Part shown: positions 39,097 through 48,316 of the stretch, in pieces
Layout of the letters: each line of letters begins with the position of its first letter
Numbering within the stretch: position 1 is the first letter of the stretch
Translations under genes and position numbers: made by a program
Notes under the pieces: model-generated
Database searches by the model: none
What the model was told of the DNA's origin: nothing
The model's input: only the letters and a program-made list of their open reading frames with translations
Source: CAZTXD01 sp964617995
Lineage (GTDB): Bacteria > Actinomycetota > Acidimicrobiia > Spongiisociales > ZC4RG35
NCBI GenBank assembly: GCA_964617995.1
Contig: CAZTXD010000004.1
Location: forward strand, 1-57,876
Reading direction: 5' to 3'
Length of the DNA: 57,876 nucleotides

Positions 39097-41489
39097 CAGC
39101 TGTCCCTCCCGTTCCGGGCGTCCTCGATCGCCTGCCACACCCGTTTCGGGCGCAGCGGCATGTCGATGTGGGTCACCCCCAGCGGACGCAGAGCATCCAC
39201 GACGGCGTTGACGATCGTCTGGGCAGAGCCGATCGTCCCCGCCTCACCGATGCCCTTCACCCCGAGGGGGTTGATGTCGGTGGGCGTGACCGTGCGAGCC
39301 AGCTCGAAGCTGGGCAGGTCGACGGCGGTGGGCAGCGGATAGTCGACCAACGAGCCGGTGAGCAGGTTCCCGTCCTCGTCGTAGATGGCATCCTCGAACA
39401 TCGCCTGGCTCACACCCTGGGCGATCCCGCCGTGGATCTGGCCGTCCACGATCATCGGATTGATCACGTTCCCGCAGTCATCCATCGCCAGATAGCGGAG
39501 GATCCGCACGTCACCGGTCTCCGCGTCCACATCGACCACGGCAATGTGGGTGCCGAAGGGCCACGTGGCGTTGGCGGGACTGAAGATCGAGTGCGCCTCC
39601 AACCCTCCTCCCAGGTCCTCGGGGAGCAGGTGCGGCTGATAGGCCACCTTGGCCAGCTCGTCCCAATCCACTGACTTGTCGGGCGATCCGGCTACGTGCA
39701 CGGCGTCGTCGCCGAAGCGGATGTCCTCTTCGGCCGCCTCCAGTACGTGAGCGGCGATCTTGGCGGCCTTCTCCCTCACCTTGATGGCCGCTTCATGAGT
39801 GGCGGCGCCGTCGACCGCGGCAGAACGGGAGCCGAAGGTGCCGATGCCCATCGGGGATTCAGCCGTATCGCCGTGGGCGACGCGGATCCGCTCGACCGGT
39901 ATGCCTAGCTGGCGCGAGACCAGCTGGGCCCAGGTGGTCTCGTGACCCTGGCCGGTGGGTCCGGTCCCGATCACCACCGTCACGGTGCAGTCGGGATTCA
40001 CCCGCACCAGGCCGGAGCCGCTGAAGGCCGAAGGCAGGCCATACTCGCTCCAGGAGAAGCCGAGGTCGACGAGGGCCGAAGGCCCGAAGCCGCACACCTC
40101 GACGTAGGAGGTGAGACCCACCCCCAAGTAGCGGCCCTCCTCGCGAGCCCTGTCCCGCTCCGCCTTCAGGTCGTCCCACCCGAAGTGCGACAGGGCGGCG
40201 TCGAGATTCGTCTCGTAGTCGCCGGTGTCCATGGCGAACCCGATGGGCGACATCGCACCGGGGAAGTCGTCGGCGGGGATGTAGTTCTTGCGCCGCACCT
40301 CGGCGGGGTCCATCCCTATGGCGGCGGCGTACTCGTCGAGTATGCGCTCCAGGTAGTAGATGGCCTCCGGCCGCCCGGCGCCCCGGTAGGCGTCGGTGGT
40401 CATCGTGTGCGTCGCCACGCAGTCGAGCTTCATGTAGGTGGGGAACCGGTACTGACCGGAACCGACGAAGACGCCCAGGAATGGGATGGCAACGGTGAAG
40501 TTTTGGCTGTAGGCACCCATGTCGCAGAGCGCCTCCAGCTCGTAACCGAGCACCTCGCCGTCCCGGGTTCCCGTGATGGTGGCGGTGCCCACCCAGCCGC
40601 GTCCCTGGATCGTGCTGTTGGGCGACTCCCGACGCGTCTCGGTGAACTTGACCGGTCGGCCCAGCTTCTGAGCAGCGAAGGGCACCAGGATCTCGTCGTT
40701 GTAGATGTTGAGCTTGGCACCGAATCCTCCACCCACTTCGGGAGCCACCACCCGCACCGCGTTCGAAGCCACACCGAACGTCTTGGCGATGGCCCCTGCC
40801 AGGGCATGAGGTATCTGGGTGGACGAGAACACGTCGAAACGGCCGTACCCGACGTTCCACTCCGCCACCACCGAGCGCGGCTCTATGGCGGTGGGGATGA
40901 GTCGCTGATTGAGCATCTCCTGGCTCACCACCACAACGTCGTCCCTCTCCTTGGCATCGGCGATGGCCTGCCTGGTCGCCGCCACCCCCTCCTCGTTGCC
41001 CCATGGGCCTCCCTCCCAGGTGAGAAGCACGTTGGAGTCGAGATCGTCGTGGACCTTCACCCCGTCGGAGGCCGCTGCCGCCAGGTCGATGACGGCCGGC
41101 AGCGGCTCATAGTCGACGTCCACGGTCTCGGCGGCATCCTGAGCCTGATACCGGGTCTCGGCTACCACCATGGCCACCGCCTCCCCGGTGTGGTTCACGA
41201 CGCCGTCGGCCAGCAGGGGGCGCAGCTTGCCTACCGGTACCTGGGCGAGCACCGGTCCGAGATGTCGCACGTCGTCGATGGTGTAGACGGCGTGCACGCC
41301 GTCCATCCCTTCCGCTTGGGATGTGTCGATCGAGGTGACCCGGGCATGGGCGTAGGGGCTGCGCACGAAGGCGGCATGCAGCAGCCCGGACAGCTTGATG
41401 TCGTCTACGTAACGACCCGTTCCCTGGATAAGCGCCGGGTCCTCCCGCCGGCGGATGGCGCCACCCAGGACGCTCGTGGTGGTGGTCAT
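39096..41489 (-). CDS. coxL: CoxL-like large subunit, form II (aldehyde/xanthine-type molybdenum hydroxylase)
   Basis: This 797-residue molybdenum subunit shares the xanthine-oxidase fold. The active-site loop reads AYRGAGR (residues 367-373), the form II signature; true aerobic CO dehydrogenases (form I) have AYxCSFR with the copper-bound Cys. Other features are GGGFGAKLNIYNDE and the C-terminal Glu motif VKGIGEAGTIGSAQ. It likely oxidises an aldehyde or heterocycle, not CO; the substrate is unknown. It is coupled to coxS upstream (overlap) and coxM downstream. Confidence 0.93.
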   Translation of the reverse strand: MTTTTSVLGGAIRRREDPALIQGTGRYVDDIKLSGLLHAAFVRSPYAHARVTSIDTSQAEGMDGVHAVYTIDDVRHLGPVLAQVPVGKLRPLLADGVVNHTGEAVAMVVAETRYQAQDAAETVDVDYEPLPAVIDLAAAASDGVKVHDDLDSNVLLTWEGGPWGNEEGVAATRQAIADAKERDDVVVVSQEMLNQRLIPTAIEPRSVVAEWNVGYGRFDVFSSTQIPHALAGAIAKTFGVASNAVRVVAPEVGGGFGAKLNIYNDEILVPFAAQKLGRPVKFTETRRESPNSTIQGRGWVGTATITGTRDGEVLGYELEALCDMGAYSQNFTVAIPFLGVFVGSGQYRFPTYMKLDCVATHTMTTDAYRGAGRPEAIYYLERILDEYAAAIGMDPAEVRRKNYIPADDFPGAMSPIGFAMDTGDYETNLDAALSHFGWDDLKAERDRAREEGRYLGVGLTSYVEVCGFGPSALVDLGFSWSEYGLPSAFSGSGLVRVNPDCTVTVVIGTGPTGQGHETTWAQLVSRQLGIPVERIRVAHGDTAESPMGIGTFGSRSAAVDGAATHEAAIKVREKAAKIAAHVLEAAEEDIRFGDDAVHVAGSPDKSVDWDELAKVAYQPHLLPEDLGGGLEAHSIFSPANATWPFGTHIAVVDVDAETGDVRILRYLAMDDCGNVINPMIVDGQIHGGIAQGVSQAMFEDAIYDEDGNLLTGSLVDYPLPTAVDLPSFELARTVTPTDINPLGVKGIGEAGTIGSAQTIVNAVVDALRPLGVTHIDMPLRPKRVWQAIEDARNGRDS

Positions 41490-41995
41490 ACCGACACCTC
41501 CTCGTGGTTCCAGTCCGGCGCAGCCGGCTCCTCACCGCGGATCTTGGCGGAGGCGTACTCGATGGCCTTCACGATGTTGTGGTACCCGGTGCAGCGACAC
41601 AGGTTGCCTTCGATGGCGTGGCGAATCTCTCCCTCGCTGGGCGACTGGTTCTCTTCCAGCAGACCCACTGCCGACATGATCATCCCCGGTGTGCAGAAGC
41701 CGCACTGGAGTCCGTGCCGTTCCCAAAACCCCTCCTGCACAGGGTGCAGGTCGCCGTTGGAGGCGAGCCCTTCCACGGTGGTGACACTGGATCCCTCCGC
41801 TTGTACCGCCAGCATGGTGCACGACTTGACGGTGTGTCCGTCGAGCAGGACGGTGCAGGCGCCGCAGTAGCTCGTCTCGCATCCAACGTGGGTGCCTGTC
41901 AGACCCTGGTCTTCGCGAAGGAAGTGGACGAGCAGCGTTCGAGGTTCCACATCACCCGACACATCACGTCCGTTGATCGTCATCGAGACCTTCAA
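41486..41995 (-). CDS. coxS: CoxS-like [2Fe-2S] small subunit
   Basis: The 169-residue subunit binds two [2Fe-2S] clusters: a plant-type set in HVGCETSYCGACTVLLDG and CTML, and the helical-domain set in CGFCTPGMIM and GNLCRCTGYHNIV. I choose the TTG at 41995 because AGGAGG lies five bases upstream and LKVSMTINGRDVSG matches family N-termini; ATG 41983 or 42037 are alternatives. It passes electrons from the Mo site to FAD in CoxM. Confidence 0.93.
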   Translation of the reverse strand: MKVSMTINGRDVSGDVEPRTLLVHFLREDQGLTGTHVGCETSYCGACTVLLDGHTVKSCTMLAVQAEGSSVTTVEGLASNGDLHPVQEGFWERHGLQCGFCTPGMIMSAVGLLEENQSPSEGEIRHAIEGNLCRCTGYHNIVKAIEYASAKIRGEEPAAPDWNHEEVSV

Positions 41996-42154
41996 ACCGA
42001 CCTCCTCATCGCTGACGCTTCCGAACCTATCAGGCACGGTGCGCCTGCGTCGTCCCGAAGGGAGAATTTAGGAGCTTCCTGTCGCATCGGTGGGTGGAGG
42101 GGAGGCCACAGGGCAGGCGTCACCCGGGGGGACCCGATCGGCAGCACACCGCCG

Positions 42155-42664
42155 TCAAGCCCCTCGATCGAGGCCGGCGCCGAGCACCTCGGCCGCCTCA
42201 GTCACGAGCCAGCCCAGATACGACAGCACCTCCTCGGCCTCGGGGCGCAGCCGCTCGTAGTCGTCGGGACCGTCGATGCCCCAGCGCGCCCCCAGGACCA
42301 GCCGCACTTCGTTGACGACCCGGAGAAAAGCGGCCGCCTCCTCGGTCGAGATGACGACCGGCCGGGGCTCTACTTCGTCGTCCGGGTCGCCCTCGCCGGC
42401 CAGGAGCTCTTCGACCACCAACTCGAACGCCGATCGGTCCGCCCGGCGGGCGGTGCTCAACTCGGCTCCTGCGAACCGGCGCCACTCCGCCTCGGCATCG
42501 GGATCGCCCAGATAGACGGGGGGGTTGAGCCGGGCCGCCCCCGGATCATCCGCCGCGTCTCCGAGGCTGCCCAGTACCTGGGGGAGGTCGGCCAGGAACC
42601 GCGCCTCGCCGGGAGTGAACCGCGCCTCGATGCCGTCGCGCACCAGGTTGAAATGATGTGCCAA
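42155..42664 (-). CDS. DUF2017 family protein
   Basis: The 169-residue helical protein matches DUF2017, which in actinobacteria follows clpS. Recognisable are FTPGEARFLADLPQVL, RRFAGAELSTARRADRSAFELVVEELL and EEAAAFLRVVNEVRLVLGARWGI. Its role is unknown; an adaptor or regulator function with ClpS has been suggested by linkage only. The TTG start at 42664 lies nine bases after the clpS stop and is moderately supported. Confidence 0.85.
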   Translation of the reverse strand: MAHHFNLVRDGIEARFTPGEARFLADLPQVLGSLGDAADDPGAARLNPPVYLGDPDAEAEWRRFAGAELSTARRADRSAFELVVEELLAGEGDPDDEVEPRPVVISTEEAAAFLRVVNEVRLVLGARWGIDGPDDYERLRPEAEEVLSYLGWLVTEAAEVLGAGLDRGA

Positions 42665-42673
42665 CGCTTCCGC

Positions 42674-42961
42674 CTACTTCTCGATAGTGGCCCACAGCCC
42701 GTAATGGTGCAGCCGGTAGCAATCGTGCTCGGCCTTCTCCCTGGGCCCGTCGGCTACGACCGAACGGCCGTCGTTGTGGACCTCCAGCATCAGCTTGGTG
42801 GCCTTGACCTCGTCGTAACCGAAGAGCTTCCGGAACACGTACACGACGTAGTCCATGGTGTTGACCGGGTCGTCCCACACGATCACCTTCCACGTGTCGT
42901 CGAGCGTGGCGTCGTCTTCCCGGTCTGTGTCGGGGGTGATCACGGGAGCGGTGGTGCTCAT
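42674..42961 (-). CDS. clpS: ClpS adaptor protein
   Basis: This 95-residue adaptor delivers N-degron substrates to the ClpAP/ClpCP protease. The N-terminal tail is flexible and acidic. The core motif WKVIVWDDPVNTMDYVVYVF contains the Asn/Asp pocket residues, and HNDGRSVVADGPREKAEHDC matches the second half. It begins seven bases after the pheA stop, in the order pheA-clpS-DUF2017. Confidence 0.95.
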   Translation of the reverse strand: MSTTAPVITPDTDREDDATLDDTWKVIVWDDPVNTMDYVVYVFRKLFGYDEVKATKLMLEVHNDGRSVVADGPREKAEHDCYRLHHYGLWATIEK

Positions 42962-42968
42962 GGCTTCT

Positions 42969-43775
42969 TCAAGCAGAACGGTAGGTGCCCAGAAATCGCA
43001 AGTCCGAAAGGGTCACCGGCGGAGGCTCGAAGATCGACTCCAGCCCCGCCTTGCCAGGGGGATGGGTCAGATCCACGAAGAACCTGTAGATCCAGGCCCG
43101 CTCGGAGGGACGCGACTCGATCCGGGTGAGGTTCGCGCCGCGCAGTCCGAGGTCGGTGAGGGCCAGCGCCAGGGAACCCGGCGTGTGGCCGGTCGTGAAC
43201 GAGACCGTGGTCTTGTCGGCGTCGTCGGCAACCGGCTGCTCACCCCTGGCCAACACCACGAAGCGGGTCGTGTTGTGGTCGCGATCGATGACGTCGGTCA
43301 TCAGGACCGCCAGGTCGTGGTGCTCGGCTGCGACGACCGGGGCCAGAGCCGCGTCGGTGACCCGGCGCGCTTCGGCTACCTGGCGCACCGCACCCGCCGT
43401 GTCGTGTACCGGGACCGGTTCCCAGCCCCAATGGGTGATGACGGCTTCCGCCTGGTTGAGGGCTTCGGGGTGGGAGAGAACCCGTTCGATCTGGTCCACG
43501 GCAGTGCCGGCGATTCCGAGAAGTGCATGGCGCACCTCCACGTGATGCTCGGCGACTATCCGGTTGTCGGCGGGGAGCAGCCGGTCCAGAACGGGCAGCA
43601 CGCTGCCGGTGGTGGAGTTCTCGATGGGTACGACCAGTCGGTCGATCGCCTCGTCGGCGAGGGCTTCGAAGGCGGAGACGAAGCTGGTGAAGCCCGTCCT
43701 CTCGGCGTCGGGGAACAACTCCGACGAGGCCCGGTCCGAGTAGGAGAAGGCCTCGCCCTGAAAACCGATTCGCAT
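42969..43775 (-). CDS. pheA: Prephenate dehydratase
   Basis: PheA (268 residues) converts prephenate to phenylpyruvate. The periplasmic-binding-like catalytic domain begins MRIGFQGEAFSYSDRAS, contains IENSTTGSVLPVLDRLL, and ends at NTTRFVVLAR with the key TTRF motif. A C-terminal ACT domain (about 190-268, GSLALALTDLGLRGANLTRI and ESRPSERAWIYRFFVD) binds Phe for feedback inhibition. With TyrA and the chorismate mutase fusion it completes both branches. Confidence 0.95.
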   Translation of the reverse strand: MRIGFQGEAFSYSDRASSELFPDAERTGFTSFVSAFEALADEAIDRLVVPIENSTTGSVLPVLDRLLPADNRIVAEHHVEVRHALLGIAGTAVDQIERVLSHPEALNQAEAVITHWGWEPVPVHDTAGAVRQVAEARRVTDAALAPVVAAEHHDLAVLMTDVIDRDHNTTRFVVLARGEQPVADDADKTTVSFTTGHTPGSLALALTDLGLRGANLTRIESRPSERAWIYRFFVDLTHPPGKAGLESIFEPPPVTLSDLRFLGTYRSA

Positions 43776-43820
43776 GCCGGGAACGGTAATGCTCCCGGGA
43801 GGCTGACGGTTCGATGCCGG

Positions 43821-44111
43821 TCAGCGGCGGGCGGAATGACTCCCCTGGAAGGCGAAGCGGGGCCCCCGTCTGGAAGCGTCTTCGACGCCCTCCTCCGCCC
43901 GCTGGGCTCTCCGCTCCTCTCCCAACACCGAGAAGATCGTCGGCTTGGCAGGCCCGAACAGGCCTGGAACCGTCACCGTTGCGCCGCCATCCTTTGCCGC
44001 ATCCAGGTCTATCACGACCGAGTCGCACTTGGCGCACTCCAGCCGTGCCACTCCTTCACCCAGGTCGCTGATCACGTACTCGTGATCACCCGGGCAACCC
44101 TGTTTTCCCAT
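43821..44111 (-). CDS. Small zinc-finger-like hypothetical protein
   Basis: The 96-residue protein has an N-terminal module with CPGDH and LECAKCDSVVIDL, so a CCHC/CCC metal site is possible, and a basic C-terminal tail (RRAQRAEEGVEDASRRG). No family recognised. It lies upstream of pheA on the same strand with a 45-base gap and may share its transcript. Confidence 0.6.
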   Translation of the reverse strand: MGKQGCPGDHEYVISDLGEGVARLECAKCDSVVIDLDAAKDGGATVTVPGLFGPAKPTIFSVLGEERRAQRAEEGVEDASRRGPRFAFQGSHSARR

Positions 44112-44244
44112 TTTCTGCTCCCAGCTCGGTCTCCCACTACTCAGAGTAGCCGAATACGGAGAAATGTTACGTTGAGTGAGAGATTTTCTCCCATCGAGGC
44201 CGAGGGCGAACTCAGATCGAGAGGACCGGTTGCGACTCCCGTCG

Positions 44245-46428
44245 TCAGCGGGGTTGCTGCACCTCGTCCAGCATCATCGCCAGATCCCGCACACGGACGT
44301 CGTCACGGCCCAGCTCCTTGACGCCGTCGTCGATCATCACGTAGCAGTAGGGGCACGACACGGCCACCTCGGAAGCCCCCGTCTCGAGGGCTTCCTCCGC
44401 TCGCTCGATGTTGACCTTCTTGCCGGTGTGCTCCTCCATCCAGAACCGGGCACCTCCCGCGCCGCAACACAACGCCTTGGTGCCGTGACGGCGCATCTCC
44501 ACCATGTGGATGTCCCCGGTCGCTGCCACCACCTCCCGGGGAGCCATGTAGATGTCGTTGTGGCGTCCCAGGTAGCAGGGATCGTGGTAGGTGACGCGGC
44601 GACGCCCGCCGTTCGAGCCCGCTTCCAGGCGACCCTGACGGAGCAGCTCGGCCAGCAGCTGCGTGTGGTGGACGACCTCGTAGTCGCCGCCCATCTGGGG
44701 GTACTCGTTGGCCAGGGTGTTGAAGCAGTGGGGACATTGGGTGATGACCTTGCGCACCCCGAGGTCGGCGAATGTCTCGATGTTCTGGAGGGCGAGCTGC
44801 TGCCACACGTACTCGTTGCCCGCCCGACGGGCGGGGTCGCCGTTGCAGAGCTCCCGCTTGCCGAGGATGGCGTAGGAGACGCCGGCGCGGTGCAGCAGCC
44901 GAGCCAACGCCACCGACACGGCAGTGTTGCGGTCATCGAAGGAGCCGGCGCATCCCACGAACCACAGGTACTCGGCCTCGGTGACGCCGTCCTCTCCCAG
45001 GACCGGCACGTCGAAGTCGAGCTCGCCGATCCAGTCGGCACGCTGGTCCTGTCCCAACCCCCACGGGTTGCCCTGGTTCTCCATGGCCACGAACGCCTTG
45101 CCCAGCTCGCTCGGGAAGCTCGACTCCATCAACGTCAGGTAGCGGCGCATGTCGAGGATGCGGTCGAGGATCTCGATGCCCACCGGGCAGATCTCGTCAC
45201 ACGCCTTGCACGTTGTGCAGGACCATGCCTCCTCGGGCCTGACCCGGCTGAACAGCTCCGGCCCTTCGATGGTGATCCGCTCATCGAGCCCCACGGGGGG
45301 CGACACACCGGCCGTCACCGAAGCCACCTCCCCGGTCTTGAGCACCATCTCTCGGGGGTCGAGCGGCTTGCCGGTTATGCTCGCCGGGCACACCGACGTG
45401 CAACGGCCGCAGATGGTGCAGGCGTCGGTGTCGAAGATCTGCTTCCACGTGAGGTCCTCCACCACCGACGCCCCGATCGTGTCGATGTCTTCGACCTCCA
45501 TCAGGTTCGGCATCTCCCGCATGGCCCCCTTGGGGCGGTCGTGGGGGGCGAGGAACAGGTTGGCCGGGGAGGTGACCATGTGTCGCAATTTGGTGGTGGG
45601 CAGGACGATCAGGAATGCCACGAAGGTTGCGGCGTGCAGGACCCACGACGTCTGATGCACGACGCCAGCGATGTCCGTCGGCACCAGGTACGAGAGGGGG
45701 TATCCGACGAAGGAGAAGATCTCGAATGAGGGTTGGCCGACCAAGGCGATCCGGGCCGCTTCAGTCGTGAACCCGGTGACGCCGATGGCGGCGAGGGTGA
45801 AGAGTATCCAGGCGTCCTCGGGCTTGGTCTTGGAGCGGATGCGCCAGGGTCGCTGCAGGTAACGCCGGGTGAAGGCCCAGGCGAGTCCCCCGAGGAAGAC
45901 CACACCGGCCAGGTCGAGCACCGCCGAGTACCCCTGGTAGAAGGAACCGTGGAGGAACTTGAGGCCCGCCGGGAGGATGTGGTCGATCTCGAGGGTGACG
46001 GTGCCGGCGAAGAGAACCAGGAACCCGTAATACACCATGGCGTGCATGAGTCCGGCGCTGCGATCGCGCAGGAGCGTCTTCATCCGCAGGCCCGCGTCCA
46101 GGTGGCGAAGACGATCAGCCCAGCGCCCGGTGCGCCGGTCGCTGGTCCCCCGCTGCCAGTTCCGGGCGCGCATGGCGAATAGATGGAACGTCAGCCACAA
46201 TCCCGCGGCTACGGCCACGTAGAAGACGGCGACCACTGAACTGGGGACGTTCCCGAACACGACCCGACCGACCTCGAAGACGGGATGAGCTGGAAGGCTC
46301 CCCACCCACCATAGGAAGAGGGTGCCGAGAGCAGAGATGATCCCGAGGCTTTCGAGGACGGTCGCCGCGGTGGGCAACCGACGGGGCTCTCGGTCGTCGG
46401 TATCGACGCGTTCCTCGGTCAGGGCCAT
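44245..46428 (-). CDS. EtfD-like membrane Fe-S oxidoreductase (ETF:menaquinone type)
   Basis: The 727-residue protein combines a nitrate-reductase-gamma-like membrane part (about six helices, residues 20-290), two [4Fe-4S] motifs (CTICGRCTSVCP and CTTCKACDEICPVG) and two CCG domains near the C-terminus (GCAGSFDD, CPHCFNTL, YHDPCYLGRHNDIY, CCGAGGARFWME and CPYCYVM). This matches EtfD (Rv0338c-type), which takes electrons from the electron-transfer flavoprotein of beta-oxidation to menaquinone. TAGACT lies eight bases before the ATG, suggesting a leaderless mRNA. No etfAB in the window. Confidence 0.88.
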   Translation of the reverse strand: MALTEERVDTDDREPRRLPTAATVLESLGIISALGTLFLWWVGSLPAHPVFEVGRVVFGNVPSSVVAVFYVAVAAGLWLTFHLFAMRARNWQRGTSDRRTGRWADRLRHLDAGLRMKTLLRDRSAGLMHAMVYYGFLVLFAGTVTLEIDHILPAGLKFLHGSFYQGYSAVLDLAGVVFLGGLAWAFTRRYLQRPWRIRSKTKPEDAWILFTLAAIGVTGFTTEAARIALVGQPSFEIFSFVGYPLSYLVPTDIAGVVHQTSWVLHAATFVAFLIVLPTTKLRHMVTSPANLFLAPHDRPKGAMREMPNLMEVEDIDTIGASVVEDLTWKQIFDTDACTICGRCTSVCPASITGKPLDPREMVLKTGEVASVTAGVSPPVGLDERITIEGPELFSRVRPEEAWSCTTCKACDEICPVGIEILDRILDMRRYLTLMESSFPSELGKAFVAMENQGNPWGLGQDQRADWIGELDFDVPVLGEDGVTEAEYLWFVGCAGSFDDRNTAVSVALARLLHRAGVSYAILGKRELCNGDPARRAGNEYVWQQLALQNIETFADLGVRKVITQCPHCFNTLANEYPQMGGDYEVVHHTQLLAELLRQGRLEAGSNGGRRRVTYHDPCYLGRHNDIYMAPREVVAATGDIHMVEMRRHGTKALCCGAGGARFWMEEHTGKKVNIERAEEALETGASEVAVSCPYCYVMIDDGVKELGRDDVRVRDLAMMLDEVQQPR

Positions 46429-46472
46429 TGGCCGGGGAGTCTAGGCCACCACCTCCATCGCCGACTCCACAA

Positions 46473-46530
46473 CCCGTTTTCGCGCATCGAATGCGCGCGA
46501 TAGCGCGCCTTCGAAGGGCGCAAAAGCGGG
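46473..46530. repeat. Family A palindrome, copy 3 (degraded)
   Basis: CCCGTTTTCGCGCATCGAA opens the element as in copy 1, and TAGCGCGCCTTCGAAGGGCG is a decayed 3' arm. It lies upstream of the EtfD-like gene start and next to the N gap, so some differences may be base-call errors. Confidence 0.65.
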
Positions 46531-46537
46531 TGAGGGG

Positions 46538-46547
46538 NNNNNNNNNN
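46538..46547. other. Assembly gap (10 N)
   Basis: Ten Ns lie between two degraded family A palindromes. The real length of missing sequence is unknown, and bases next to it may be unreliable. Confidence 0.95.
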
Positions 46548-46559
46548 GGCCCGACCCCA

Positions 46560-46618
46560 AATCGGGTTGGCGCCAGTGAATTGCGCGGTATGGCGCGATT
46601 TGGTGGCGCGAAAACGGG
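46560..46618. repeat. Family A palindrome, copy 4 (very degraded)
   Basis: ATCGGGTTGGCGCCAGTGAA and TTGGTGGCGCGAAAACGGG are recognisable as two arms around GCGCGGTATGGCGCG. It lies 3' of the pspA gene. It may be a diverged copy or poor sequence at the contig edge. Confidence 0.55.
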
Positions 46619-46632
46619 ATTCCGGGGGGTGG

Positions 46633-47349
46633 TTACTCGGTCAGGCCCAGTTCCTTGCGGAGCTCCTCCAGCTTGGCGTCCGCCTGGGCCAGGGACACGG
46701 CCTCCTTCAGCTCCTGTTCCGCCCCCTCGGGCGTCACGCCGCGCAGTTCGCTGTGGGCCTTGGCGTTGGCGAGGCGGCCCTCGATCTTCTCCTCGACCCG
46801 GCTGAGGGAAGGCACCTCCGCTTCCATGGAAGCGGTCATCGACTCCATCGCCGAGTTGACGGCCTCCTGCATCTTGGCCTGCTCCAGCTGACCGAGGAGT
46901 TGCATGCGCTTCGCTGCCAGCTCCTGCACACGCATGGCGTTCTGCTGAACAGCGGCCTTGGCATCTTCGGACTGCTGGAGAGCGACCTCGTACTGCTCCT
47001 TCAGACCCGTAACGTTGGACTCGGCAGCCTGGATCTTGAGGGCGAGCGACTGGGCCGCCCGGGTCCATTTCTCGACGCCGGAGGCATCACCGTGGTTCTT
47101 GGCCTCATCGGCTCTCATCAAGGCCTGCTTGGCCGTCTCGCGGGCCTCGCCCAGGTCGGAGGCGGCCCGTTCTATCCGTGACTCGAGCTGGGTGCGGTGC
47201 GCGATCACCTTGGCGGCCTGGTTGCGGAGGCGCTGATCAGCGGCCCGGGCCTCGCTGATGGCCTGTTCCACCTCCACCGCGGGGTCCATCGCCGCTTCGG
47301 CGGCCCCCCGAAAGAGCTGCTTGATGTAGCCCCAGATCCTCTTGAACAT
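46633..47349 (-). CDS. pspA: PspA/IM30 family membrane-stress protein
   Basis: This 238-residue coiled-coil protein belongs to the PspA/Vipp1 family that assembles on stressed membranes. It opens with an amphipathic helix (MFKRIWGYIKQLFRGAAEAAMDP) and continues as long helices (about 25-210) with LRNQAAKVIAHRTQLESRIE and EKWTRAAQSLALKIQAAE. An AGGAG site lies seven bases before the ATG. No PspF or pspBC partner is adjacent. Confidence 0.9.
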   Translation of the reverse strand: MFKRIWGYIKQLFRGAAEAAMDPAVEVEQAISEARAADQRLRNQAAKVIAHRTQLESRIERAASDLGEARETAKQALMRADEAKNHGDASGVEKWTRAAQSLALKIQAAESNVTGLKEQYEVALQQSEDAKAAVQQNAMRVQELAAKRMQLLGQLEQAKMQEAVNSAMESMTASMEAEVPSLSRVEEKIEGRLANAKAHSELRGVTPEGAEQELKEAVSLAQADAKLEELRKELGLTE

Positions 47350-47404
47350 TCTGACTCCTGCTAGGTCGTACGGGGAGAGCTTAGGGGGCGGCAGATGACG
47401 CTGC

Positions 47405-48316
47405 TCATCGCCCTATCAGCGACCGGAGGAAGAACCAGGCGTTGGCCGGGCGCTCGGCCAGCCGGCGGGTCAGGTAGGGATACCAGGCCGAACCGAACGG
47501 AAGGTAGACACGCAGATCGTGTCCGAGACCGATCAGCCTCTCCTGCTCGTCCTGGCGCACGCCGTAGAGCATCTGGAACTCGAACCCGCTCCGGCGTCGA
47601 CGGGCGAGTGACAACGTCAGGTCGATCAACTTCGGGTCGTGAGTTGCGATGGCCGGGCGCACTCCATCGTTCTCCATCAACACAGTAAGGAGACGGGCGA
47701 AGGCGGCGTCGATGTCGTCGTCCGACTGGAAGGCGATCTCCGGCGGCTCCACGTAGGCACCCTTGCACAGCCGGATGTGACCACCGAGCGGTAGCAACCG
47801 CTGGAGGTCGTCGGACGTGCGGCGGAGACACGCCTGCAAGCAGAGGCCGAGGTTGTGATGACGCGCCTGAGCGTCGGCGTATATGTCCGTCGTGGCCTGT
47901 GTGTAGCGCGAGTCCTCCATGTCGATCGTCACCGTGGTCTGCGACTTCGATGCCGCCACCGAGAGCGTCTCCACCGCCTCTGCCGCCAGTTCCTCGTCGA
48001 TGGCGAGCCCGAGCTGTGTCAGCTTCACCGAGATGTTCGCCTTCAATCCCGCCTTCGGGATCATGGCCAGGCACTCGAGGTACTCCTCGGCAGCCGTGTG
48101 TGCACCCGCCCGGTCGGTCACCTCCTCACCCAACAGGTCGAGAGACACGAGCAACCCACCCCCGTTGAGATCCTCCGCCGCGGCTACCGCATCCGCCAGG
48201 GTGTCGCCCGCCACGAAACGTCCTGCCAGCACACGACCGGCTCTCGTCCCGGTAATGGTCTTCTCAACCGGTGCGGCGCCCGTCACGGCCACCACCGCCC
48301 GGGTGAATGCGCTCAC
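47405..48316 (-). CDS. Proline dehydrogenase
   Basis: The 303-residue monofunctional PRODH oxidises L-proline to pyrroline-5-carboxylate, passing electrons via FAD to quinone. Barrel motifs include ISVKLTQLGLAID, VTIDMEDSRYT, LRLCKGAYVEP-type IRLCKGAYVEPPEIAF, IATHDPKLI, FQMLYGVRQDEQERLI and the signature FGSAWYPYLTRRLAERPAN. It overlaps the proC stop as GTGA, so a proline-making and a proline-burning enzyme are coupled. No P5C dehydrogenase is in the window. Confidence 0.93.
   Translation of the reverse strand: MSAFTRAVVAVTGAAPVEKTITGTRAGRVLAGRFVAGDTLADAVAAAEDLNGGGLLVSLDLLGEEVTDRAGAHTAAEEYLECLAMIPKAGLKANISVKLTQLGLAIDEELAAEAVETLSVAASKSQTTVTIDMEDSRYTQATTDIYADAQARHHNLGLCLQACLRRTSDDLQRLLPLGGHIRLCKGAYVEPPEIAFQSDDDIDAAFARLLTVLMENDGVRPAIATHDPKLIDLTLSLARRRRSGFEFQMLYGVRQDEQERLIGLGHDLRVYLPFGSAWYPYLTRRLAERPANAWFFLRSLIGR

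Noticed and set aside
39096..41489. Aerobic CO dehydrogenase large subunit (form I)
   Set aside because: The active-site loop is AYRGAGR and lacks the AYxCSFR cysteine.
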